A stretch of 64,000 nucleotides of DNA from Blastomussa wellsi (Eukaryota; Cnidaria; Anthozoa; Scleractinia; Plerogyridae). Below are positions 11,592 to 19,760 of this stretch, in pieces (within the stretch, counting starts at the first letter, position 1; every line of letters starts with the position of its first letter). Where the stretch lies: assembly GCA_947652115.1 (NCBI GenBank), contig OX393570.1, positions 11,884,570 through 11,948,569 on the forward strand, in the 5' to 3' direction. A program made the translations under genes and the position numbers. The notes beneath the pieces are model-generated. The model saw only the letters and a program-made list of their open reading frames with translations, did not search any database and was not told the DNA's origin.

Positions 11592-11675
11592 ATGCATCGT
11601 GTATCAACAAAACTACAACAAGCACAGTTTATATTGAGTCTTCCTTCTCCTGGTACATGTGGTATGCGGTCCTCT

Positions 11676-11863
11676 ATTTTCACTACTAAAATACCGCGAA
11701 AAGCAGGCGTGCAGTCCGGCAAGAACATCAAACTCTCGTGCGCATCGTGCACACAGGCAATGGATTTTGCACGGGATGCAAATGTAGCTATAAAAGTCAC
11801 AGAACGTAAGATATCGAACACTTTCTCATCTCGTCGAAGACGAAACCGTACTCACGCGCTGAC
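11676..11863 (+). repeat. Split direct repeat A1
   Basis: The 188-bp left-terminal repeat begins ATTTTCACTACTAAAATACC and ends CACGCGCTGAC. It is about 99 percent identical to A2 at 13951-14138. It contains GCTATAAAAGTC, a TATA-like sequence, and lies just upstream of the first ORF, so it could hold the promoter. Confidence 0.85.
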
Positions 11864-11901
11864 TATTGCCCGTACGTCGCCGAAGCAGCAGTTCTCGTAT
11901 C

Positions 11902-12165
11902 ATGAACCCTCAACAACCTGACCAAGACGCGCTGCAAGCTCTTCAAGCTTTAGCTCCACTCAACCCTGCACAGGTTCCTCCAGCTCCTTACACCAATCCG
12001 GCTCCCGTTGCCAACAATCTCGCTCAACCTGACCAAGTAGCCGCAAACCAACCTAACGAGGTAGATATGTTATCCTCGTTCGATTTCGTTTTTGTTTTTG
12101 CTTTTTGTTCTTTTGTTTGTTGTACAGTGTTATGCCTTGTGACGTCCACCCTTTGGCACCGTTAA
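11902..12165 (+). CDS. Short gag-like ORF of the split-repeat element
   Basis: The ATG at 11902 is the first after A1. The first 55 or so residues are rich in Pro, Ala, Gln and Asn (MNPQQPDQDALQALQALAPL...), a composition common at the start of gag proteins. After about residue 57 the frame becomes Phe/Cys-rich and looks non-coding before stopping at 12165, just where the minisatellite begins. A deletion has probably removed the rest of gag. There is no known domain; it could also be a chance ORF. Confidence 0.4.
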   Translation: MNPQQPDQDALQALQALAPLNPAQVPPAPYTNPAPVANNLAQPDQVAANQPNEVDMLSSFDFVFVFAFCSFVCCTVLCLVTSTLWHR

Positions 12166-13170
12166 CGGCAAGTCCATGCTTCTAGCATTTCATGTGAAAC
12201 AAAATAATTTTGCGTGGGGTTTGCAGCGGCAAAAATTCTTTACTTGTTTGCGGTGCCTTTAACGGCAAAATTCATGCCTTAATCATTTCATGCTTAACAA
12301 AACAGTTTAAGTTGCGCCTTCAGCGGCTTTTGGTAATGTTTATGTGATTGGGGTGCCTCTATCGGCAAAGTTTGGTGGTGCCTTCAGCGGCATAGAATCC
12401 ATGTATTTGTGGTGCCTCTAACGGCAAAGTTTGGTGGTGCCTTCAGCGGCATAAAATCTATATATTTGTGGTGCCTCTAACGGCAAAGTTTGGTGGTACC
12501 TACAGCGGTATAAAATCTTCTTGTGGTGCCTTGAACGGCAAAGTTCATGTTTTTATCCTTTCATATTCAAAACATTCCTTCGTGGTGCCCCCAGCGGCAT
12601 AGCATTCTTCGCTTGTTCGTGCTGCCTTCACGGCAAAGTTCATGCTTTTATCCTTTTATGTTAAACATAACATTTTTACGTGCAGCCCCCAGCGGCACAG
12701 CATCTTTCGCTTGTTCATGGTGCCTTTAACGGCGAATTAAAGTTCATGCTTTTATCAGGTCGTGTTTTACAAAACATTTTTTACGTGGTCCCCACAGTGG
12801 CATAGAATTTTTTTTTTTTTCAGTTGTCCGTGATACCGCCAACGGCAACGTTCTTGCTTTTCTTTTTTCTATCCGTGCATTAATACAACCTTCCGTGGTG
12901 CCTACGGCGGCATAAAATCTTACTTGTTTGTGGTGCCTTTTACGGCGAAGTCCATATTGTGTTATTGCTGAAAGGTAGGAACGTTGTGTATAGCGCATTA
13001 TTGTACCCCGGTTATGCAAAAGTACCTGGTGTTCCATGCGGTTCTCAACCATTCCTACCCAGCCTCGCAATCACGTCTGAATTTTAAGATACCGGAAGTG
13101 GGCTATTTATGTGTCACCTACAGCGGCTTTAGTCGTATTCGTTTGTAGTACTCCTAACGGCAAAGCCCTT
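12150..13170 (+). repeat. Minisatellite of GGTGCC-N6-GGCA units
   Basis: About 20 degenerate copies of a core of the form GTGCCTNNAACGGCA or GTGCCNNCAGCGGCA are spaced roughly 25-60 bp apart. Two flavours alternate: one followed by AAGTT(C/T), the other by TA(A/G)AATC. In the tightest part (12350-12530) the pair repeats about every 59 bp. Each core can form a 4-bp hairpin TGCC/GGCA with a 6-base loop; one unit near 12495 has both arms changed together (TACC/GGTA). No coding frame crosses the array. Confidence 0.8.
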
Positions 13171-13453
13171 ACATACTTCTAGGCTTTCTGTTTAGCGGAC
13201 GTAAAATGCCAACCTAACACCTTCTGTTTTTCCCGGGGTGAGTGCCCCCTCATTTCGTGCCCATCTCGTACCCAGTGCCCATGCTTTGTCGACCAGAAGG
13301 GTAACCTTAGCACAAACCCTATACCCGCCTCCGGGCAGGTCCTGGTCCGGCATTGCCATGGGCTCCCCCTTCCCAGTGCTTCTATTCACTTTTTGGATTA
13401 ATTTTTTTCCGAAGTTTTAGACGTATGCATTTTTCACATTCGTTTTAGACTGC

Positions 13454-13759
13454 GGCAATAAGTTTCGACGAATTTTGCTCGCAACCTGTACCCCGGAATG
13501 AAGTAAATTGGTGTACCTGGGAAGGCAAGAGGCCCAGCGAAGCCGGACCAGTGCCCTCGTTAGACAACGCGGCCAGCGGCAGCGCTTGTGCAAACCCAAA
13601 GATGTTAGCTTTCCGTGATCCTGCATCATTCACCGCGGGGAATTTGTCTGCGTGCGCGTCATCGTGGGAAACAGTGTTAGAAGGAAATCCAAAGAGGGAT
13701 GAATTGTGGTCGTACATCTCAGAAGGGGTAGACGTTTTTCAGTTCTTAATAGCGGTTTA
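13454..13759 (+). pseudogene. Pol-like N-terminal frame of the split-repeat element
   Basis: This is an open frame of about 100 codons ending at 13759. The C-terminal part reads SSWETVLEGNPKRDELWSYI then EGVDVFQF, which resembles the segment just before the reverse transcriptase in some DIRS/Ngaro-type pol proteins as I recall them. It then stops, 116 bp before B1, so everything that would catalyse transposition is missing. The assignment is weak without a search. Confidence 0.4.
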
Positions 13760-13875
13760 GTTTTGAGTTTTGGGAGGATATGGAAGCACACAGGAATTGC
13801 TGGGCCTGCAACACGGTGTGCAGGTTTGTGGGACACTCGCAGATGCGAGGGTGTAGCGATAGCGAATGAAGCGCA

Positions 13876-13951
13876 GGGCTTCTCGAATTTACCCCATAAC
13901 TGAACCACGCTCAGGTATGAGCGGTTACATAGCAGTGAAAAGAGAATCCTA
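13876..13951 (+). repeat. Split direct repeat B1
   Basis: This 76-bp repeat from GGGCTTCTCGAATTTACCCC to GAGAATCCTA abuts A2 directly. It matches B2 at 14221-14296 except for two positions. In tyrosine-recombinase elements the B1-A2 junction mirrors the junction of the circular intermediate. Confidence 0.8.
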
Positions 13952-14138
13952 TTTTCACTACTAAAATACCGCGAAAAGCAGGCGTGCAGTCCGGCAAGAA
14001 CATCAAACTCTCGTGCGCATCGTGCACACGGGCAATGGATTTTGCACGGGATGCAAATGTAGCTATAAAAGTCACAGAACGTAAGATATCGAACACTTTC
14101 TCATCTCGTCGAAGACGAACCCGTACTCACGCGCTGAC
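13951..14138 (+). repeat. Split direct repeat A2
   Basis: This is the second copy of the 188-bp A repeat. It follows B1 with one shared base and has two mismatches to A1 (in GCACACRGGC and GACGAAMCCG). Confidence 0.85.
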
Positions 14139-14220
14139 GACCCTCCCGCCTCCCCTTCGGCGACGTATTTCAAACGGAACACGTACCTATTTCGCTCCTA
14201 TGTAGCTCGCTCATAGCTCC

Positions 14221-14296
14221 GGGCTTCTCGAATTTACCCCATAACTGAACCACGCTCGGCTATGAGCGGTTACATAGCAGTGAAAAGAGAATCCTA
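14221..14296 (+). repeat. Split direct repeat B2 (right terminus)
   Basis: This is the second copy of B, ending GAGAATCCTA and taken as the right end of the element. Unlike the minimal scheme, 82 bp (14139-14220, starting GACCCTCCCG) separate A2 from B2. Confidence 0.75.
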
Positions 14297-14465
14297 AGGT
14301 ATGATTCCGACCCAAGTGATAGTTGAATAGTCTTCCCTTTATTGCCAAGAGTTCTGCTAGTCTGCTGTGATATTGTCTGCATTCTTCTGTCATTCCTCTT
14401 CTAGTTGAGAATACTAGCGAAGTAAATGTCCCTTGCTCGATTTCCATTACTCTATTTGCATGTAA

Positions 14466-14905
14466 GCGCAGTAGTACTGTAGGGGCCAAATTAGCCTGGT
14501 TTGTGAGGAGCCCCATACAAGCCTTTATAAATTTGCAAGTTGAGGAGTGAGGAGCTCCTCTCACTCCACACATTCGGGCGGAAATGAAATGAGGAGCACC
14601 TAGCATGGAAGTGATGTTAAGAAAAGAGTAAACATTGGGAGGTGATAACATGAAAACAAAAATAAGAAAAAAGGAACACAATCGACCCGCACGCATTGAG
14701 AAAATCGTTACGAGCAATGAGCGTTCATTTAGCGTCTTGAATTGTTTAAAAGCTTTGAATGTCATTGATAGATGGGTAAAGAAGGCAGACAAAAGAAAAA
14801 TATTTACCAAAGAACTTGAAAACAACAATAACGACAAAATCGCATTGCATTGCACGTTGAAAATTAGAATTTTATCAGTGCAAGCGATGAAAAATAACTA
14901 GTGAG
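14466..14905 (+). repeat. Dispersed repeat R1, 5' part
   Basis: This segment matches 28107-28455 in inverted orientation (shared CCTAGCATGGA, GAAAAGAGTAAACATTGGGAG, TGAAATGAGGAGCACC and more). From about 14635 it is open and its translation ([19 protein letters not shown], then [16 protein letters not shown]) matches the 63-codon tandem units at 19.15-19.74 kb. It looks like the start of a repeat-protein ORF in an unclassified mobile element. Confidence 0.65.
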
Positions 14906-14954
14906 ACAATCTCAGATAGTGCAGTGTTATCTACAACTGAACATGTACAACACT

Positions 14955-15120
14955 TAAGGCCATGGCAAACAAGGACACATTGTTGCTCCTTTCGAGCAAA
15001 CTAGGAAACATTTTTCGCAAACACAAAATGTTTCTCAAACAAAAAAAGCATTTTTAATGTTCTCCAGCAAAAAGGGAAACCATTTTGACGGAAACGTTTC
15101 TTCATTTGCCACGGCCTTCA
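14955..15120. mobile_element. Palindromic MITE
   Basis: The ends AAGGCCATGGCAAACAA and the inverted TTGCCACGGCCTT bound about 165 bp with mirrored GTTTC/GAAAC motifs. It is non-coding. Confidence 0.6.
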
Positions 15121-15319
15121 GGATGGTCATCTACATAGGCGACAGTACTCATGCAGCCCCACCAAACATGTACAAACATTCTAACTTGAGAAATAATCTG
15201 CAATCTGATGCGTTGAAGCCTTGATTTTCTTCACAACAATTTGCAATCTGGAATTGCTAAATTGTAAACAACAAGCAATTGCTCTGCAACTAAGTGTGTA
15301 ACATAAGTGTAGGACATTG

Positions 15320-15321
<2 letters not shown>

Positions 15322-15353
<32 letters not shown>

Positions 15354-15479
15354 AATTTTTTAAACCAGTTTGATTTCTCTTTGTTTCAGATTATGCTAAT
15401 CAACATAAGGCAATGAGAAATGAAAATCAAACTGGTTTAAAAAAAATTAAACCAAAGATAAAATTAAACCACGACATAT
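15322..15479. mobile_element. Palindromic MITE
   Basis: Arms of about 55 bp (TATGTTGTGGTTTAAATTTA... and its inverse ending ACCACGACATA) surround a short loop. TTTAAACC motifs are repeated within each arm. It is non-coding. Confidence 0.8.
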
Positions 15480-16590
15480 CCAAATAAATTACTTTGACCA
15501 TAATTTTTGTGTCCAATGTTCTTTCATGATTAAGGTAAGAATGAAAAATAACAACAAATGCACATATAATATTTATAGTCCTTTACTTTCAACTACAACA
15601 ATTAAGTACAACATTAATATGCAATGAACAACAAGATTGACAGTAAAACAAGAAAGGCAGTAAGCCTTTTGTAAGAAGTTTTCCAATGCACCTTGCCTAC
15701 TGTTAAGATTATAACTCAGCTACAGTCAACCATAACTTCAACAAATATGGGACAGAACTCGTGTTGCAAATGACAAATATAAACCCGTGAAATTGACGTT
15801 CCTCAAAGGGGAGTTATATAACTCTTCGAAAAACCTGTCTACCACCAGTTGATCGCCGGTGAAATTGAATTTATAGAGTTGGAACTAGGTACCATTGGAT
15901 GTTTGATTACACAATCGACTAGACCTTTCGGCAACAGCTCAAAATCCTGCAAGATTCTTCGAGAACGACATTTTGGCATCTTCGATGAAAGCTGTGCAAA
16001 ACAAGGAGCTAAAAGAGTGTTTCGTTTCCAGAATGACTTCTTGGGTTAGCGATGAATGGGCAACATTAGGGGGTTAACATTGTGTTTAGCCTGCATAGCT
16101 GGCGGGTTTTCGAGCATGAATGACTCGTTTCGACAGCGGATCAGTGAGGAATCGAATCACCATTCTTCTAGGGCTTTGTCGTTTTCTTCTAGGTACATGC
16201 TCTGTCGCTCAAACAAACCATTCCTGCCAGTTACACAGGCTACACTGTAGCCAAGTATGAACTTTACTCTGATTGGATAGTGTAACTGCCGTGTATTTTA
16301 CGACAAAATTTGCACAATATTTACATTACAACTTAGCACGCAAAGGAATATCCTTGTATTTTTCTTCAATAGATTGTTACAATCTATAGTAAAATCAGTT
16401 CAGCCGCAAGAACTTTCAATTTCCAACATATCCAAGTTCTCTTTTGAGTTTGTGACGATAATTTTAACAATAACTGAGCAACAGGTGTTGACCAGTTTGT
16501 TTGTCTCCCAAGAACATGTTTACATTACCAATTACGAACTTTACTCTGATTGGATAGTGTAACTGCAACGTAAATATAATTTGGTTTTAT
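15480..16590. other. No supported gene; short direct repeat
   Basis: There is no convincing exon. GAACTTTACTCTGATTGGAT plus the following GTGTAACTG occurs at about 16258 and again at about 16535, some 275 bp apart in the same orientation, so part of this stretch is repetitive. A plus-strand ORF at 15849-16049 has no recognisable domain. Confidence 0.4.
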
Positions 16591-16634
16591 CAACTGGGGT
16601 GATAATGTGAATTGGCCACCGTAAAGAGATTCAA

Positions 16635-16670
16635 GAGCAGACGTTTCGAGCGTTAGCCCTTCGTCGGAGC
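16635..16670 (-). ncRNA. Hammerhead-like motif of the Penelope 3' region
   Basis: The minus strand reads GCTCCGACGA, a GGGC/GCTC stem with loop TAAC, then CGAAACGTC. This matches the hammerhead layout CUGANGA-stem II-GAAA-stem III-UH, except that the core U4 is C. Penelope-like elements are known to carry hammerhead ribozymes. In this copy the first stem-I pair is U-U. A second copy of the motif is at 43746-43788. Activity is doubtful. Confidence 0.5.
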
Positions 16671-16765
16671 GAATCAAGGAATTGTGGGTCGTGTGTTTTT
16701 TATATACAGAAAGATGGAGCTTCGCTATTGGCTGGTGCCTGGTAACGTGAAAACAATGGAATAAA

Positions 16766-17479
16766 TTATTTGAATGAAAAGCGTTTGTTGATACCTTGAG
16801 GATTAAGAGTACCAATTTGAAAAATAAATTTTTGTTCTAGAGTTTTGCGGCTTTCCGTGTTACCTTGGTGAAGGGAAAGGCCGCAGACTGCCATATGTTG
16901 CTTAGAATGATTTGGGAGATTGAAGTGTCTCGCGACCGGTTTCGATGCATTTTTGTCGTCTTTCTCTACGTCACAAAGGTGTTCTCGGAATCGGTCGCCA
17001 AGTCGTCTCCCTGTTTCGCCAATGTATAACTTTTTGCAAAGAGTGCAAGTTATGCAGTAGATGGCATTGGCTGAGGTACAGGTGAAATGATCAGTGATCT
17101 TGATAGATTGCTTGGGTCCCGATATTTTGTCAATGCTGTGAATGAAAGGGCATGTTTTGCATCGTGCGCGAGTGCATTTAAAAGTTCCGGGTTGATCACT
17201 TGTTTGGAATGCACTTCTGACTAAAAAGTTGCCTATGTTTTTGACGCGTTTGAATGAAATTAATGGAGGTTGCGAAAAGATTCTACAAGTGTCGGGATCA
17301 TTTTGAAGTAATTTAAAGTTTTTTAGAATGGTGGATTTAACTGCTTGGTTGTGAGGGTGAAATGTGAGGGTGAATGGAATTCTATCGTTGTTTTCTCTCT
17401 GTGACATTTGTAGTGCTGACTGTTGATCAATTTGTTGGGTGCGATGATGGCCCGCTTGAACAACAAGCAGGATAGCCAC
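16766..17479 (-). pseudogene. Penelope GIY-YIG endonuclease domain
   Basis: This 237-codon open frame is the C-terminal half of a Penelope-like ORF. A Cys-rich linker (KCTRARCKTCPF near residues 101-112, with TDHFTC near 129) precedes the GIY-YIG domain: ANAIYCITC, then KKLYIGETGRRLGDRFREH (about 149-167) with the conserved Arg residues, and a candidate catalytic Glu in TLEQKFIF (about 215). The nuclease nicks target DNA to prime reverse transcription in this family. The upstream RT is frameshifted and truncated, so the domain survives only as part of a remnant. Confidence 0.85.
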
Positions 17480-17659
17480 ATTTGTTGAAGAAATTGCACA
17501 TTTCCACTGATTTTAAGGAAAAATCAGAGTCGTCACAACAGATGGTGAAGTCTAAGAAACTGAGAATAAGGAATGGAATTCTTGGCATGTGATGGATGTG
17601 AAGATGAATACAACAAATAACTAAGAGATTCTGTGGGTTTGTAGTGCACACTGGTGCAT

Positions 17660-19145
17660 AAACTGTAAATAGTTCACCCCTGAAGGAAACGAGACAAAAA
17701 GAGACGACCGTAGGAAAACGAGTCTGCAATAACCTGTGTTTTGACTACGTGTCGGTCAATGGTTAACCACAGCAATCGATCTATTTCTGAAAGAGCACAT
17801 ACGAGGGCAGTTCGAAAATGCGAAAATGACTGTGAAATTGGCTATTTGCAATGGGGACGCTAATCTTTCACGAAATCCTTACAATTTAAGCATATACCGT
17901 TCTAAATATGAGAGAAAAGAGTGACCTACAAGGATAAAGGAGGCTTCACAAGTCTTTTCAGTATGCTGTCGCTCTGACTTCATCGGGTTTCCATGGATTC
18001 ACAGACGACAACATACTGGGTACTACATTACATATACCGGTAGTAACCACAAAAATTAAAATTATATTAACATGCAATTATATCAACTTATCTGGGAAAC
18101 TTTTCAAGCAAAAGTATTGAAGGTAAACAGCTTTGCTTGAGCGAGAGTTTCCCACACTGGTGAAAACAAAATGCCTTACACACTAATTAAATTTATTTGC
18201 AGTTTTGAAAGGTGCACAGAGTCTGCAGCAATATTTGGGAAGCTTTCTTGCTTCAAGCTCGAAAAAATATTGTCCAAACATCAATGCTTTCAGTGGACTA
18301 CCCATTATTGCCAAAGATTAAACCCTGGCAGAGGCTTAAGCAGTAACTGAAGTTCTGGAGGCGCCAGGCATTGTGCAACAATACCTTCAAATATAAAAAA
18401 TTTATCGTAAAGCCACAAAGTTGGCAAAAAGCTTGAACTAACTTTGAACGTTTTGAGCTCTTCTTCGTGTCCGTTAAAGGGAGAAATAGACAAGCCGCTG
18501 GATATTAGTAATACGTTTCTTCCCTTTATTTGAACCCTGACAAGAACAGTACAACTGCAGTTTCAAAACTGCAGAAAAACTCTCTTTACACAAGCTTGGG
18601 TTATTTGATGCAAATGATGTGCAACTTTGCATTAAACAGGGAAAGTGTCAATACTCAAAATAAGTCAAAATACTACCCCTCCCCGACTCAAATCAGAGTG
18701 TATTAAACAAACGCGCCTTACACATTGTGTTCTGCAGAAGGATGAGAACAAGACATTCTTGTGTGATTCCGTATTTACATACTTCATCTTCCATTTTGCG
18801 GTGTGCAGTATAGCAACACAAACTAATCTTCTGCGCATGTGTTGGGAGCAAATCGCTTTGTTCTAGAAACTGTAGAAAGGATGGTACCACAAGGAGGGTA
18901 TGGTGTTTGTACCTTTTGACATCCAAGACGCAGTAGCGCAGATGCCAGCATTTTACGTGGTGCAGTGCACACAGGTTCCTACTGACCCTGCACCCCCTTC
19001 GCAAGACTAATTAATTAATTGATATTAATTAATTAAACAAACATTAATGATTACACATTAGCGCCTTATAGCTTTAGTGCCTTAGCGCCTTAGTGGTTAG
19101 AAGACGACGACCCAAAAAACATCATCCCAATAGTGCACTCTGCAC
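17660..19145. other. No supported gene
   Basis: This is AT-rich DNA with chance ORFs only. A short palindrome of TTAATTAA type lies at about 19007-19037. The stretch probably belongs to the large intron of the minus-strand gene. Confidence 0.4.
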
Positions 19146-19149
19146 TAAA

Positions 19150-19745
19150 AACGTTCATCTAGTGTTTTCAGTTGTCTAAAGTTTTGAATGGAGGTCAATG
19201 AATTTTCATTGACAGATGGGCAAAGAAGGCAGATAAAAAAATTTACCAAAGAACTTGAAAACAACAACAACAACGAAATCGCATCGCATCGCTCGTTGAA
19301 ATTATAATTTTATCGGTGAGAGAAATGAAAAGTAAAAGCGGTAGCATTCGTTTTAGCGTTTGATGGTTTAAGGGTTAGTTCAATGACTGCCACTGACATT
19401 TCGACAAAGAAGGCAGATGAAAGAAAAAAGATCTACCGAAGAACTTGAAAACAACAAGAACAAAACATTCGCATCGATCTCGCGTTGAAAATTGCGATTT
19501 TATCGGTGCGAGAGATGAAAACTAAAAAAGCGGTAGCATTCACTTTAGACGGTTTAAGAGTTAGTTCGACTGCCATTGATGAATGGGCAAAAAGAAACAT
19601 AATATTTACCGAAGAAGTGGGAAAACAATATAAAGGGCGCGTGAAAAAGAAACAAATCAACATGATTTTGAGCGCGAAATTGACATCTACTTCATTCTTT
19701 GGCTGTAAATACAATGCCTGGTTTTGAAAAGTGAACTTGTACAAG
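19150..19745 (+). repeat. Dispersed repeat R1: about three 189-bp coding-like units
   Basis: Three tandem units start near 19172, 19361 and 19549, spaced about 188-189 bp, that is 63 codons. The best-preserved frame (19485-19727) reads LKIAILSVREMKTKKAVAF then LDGLRVSSTAIDEWAKR. The first two units carry single-base shifts and stops. The last unit ends in a unique tail (CTGTAAATACAATGCCTGG) that is also present, inverted, at about 26300-26335. The product is unknown; I recognise no domain. Confidence 0.6.
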
Positions 19746-19760
19746 GTCACTCACCTTTTA

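Larger units (their letters stand above)
11676..14296 (+). mobile_element. Non-autonomous retroelement with split direct repeats (Ngaro/PAT-like)
   Basis: The order of repeats is A1 (11676-11863), interior, B1 (13876-13951), A2 (13951-14138), 82 bp, B2 (14221-14296). A1 and A2 differ at 2 of 188 positions; B1 and B2 at 2 of 76. A1...B1-A2-B2 is the terminal layout of tyrosine-recombinase retrotransposons of the Ngaro/PAT type (DIRS order), which insert through a circular intermediate. The interior has only a gag-like start, a 1-kb minisatellite and a short pol-like frame; I see no reverse transcriptase, RNase H or recombinase. The superfamily call is inference from layout. Confidence 0.65.
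16600..17660 (-). mobile_element. Penelope-like element, 5'-truncated
   Basis: Reading on the minus strand, about 17660-17550 encodes a piece of the C-terminal part of the reverse transcriptase region (YKPTESLSYLLYSSS-HPSHAKNSIPYSQFLRL), then after frame changes DDSDFSLKSVEMCNFF, then the linker and GIY-YIG endonuclease at 16766-17479. A 3' untranslated region with a hammerhead-like motif follows. Penelope-like retroelements pair a telomerase-like RT with this nuclease. Most of the RT is missing, so the copy is dead. Confidence 0.8.

Noticed and set aside
12150..13170. CRISPR-like array
   Set aside because: The repeats are short, degenerate and of two alternating types, with variable spacers of no fixed length, and the genome is eukaryotic. 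A minisatellite explains it.
14211..14855. Minus-strand ORF of 214 codons
   Set aside because: It crosses the B2 repeat, the 82-bp spacer and the R1 repeat, whose coding-like frame runs on the other strand. The hydrophobic translation comes from AT-rich sequence and no domain is visible.
15849..16250. Possible small gene on either strand
   Set aside because: Open frames exist on both strands but none has a domain or paired splice sites.
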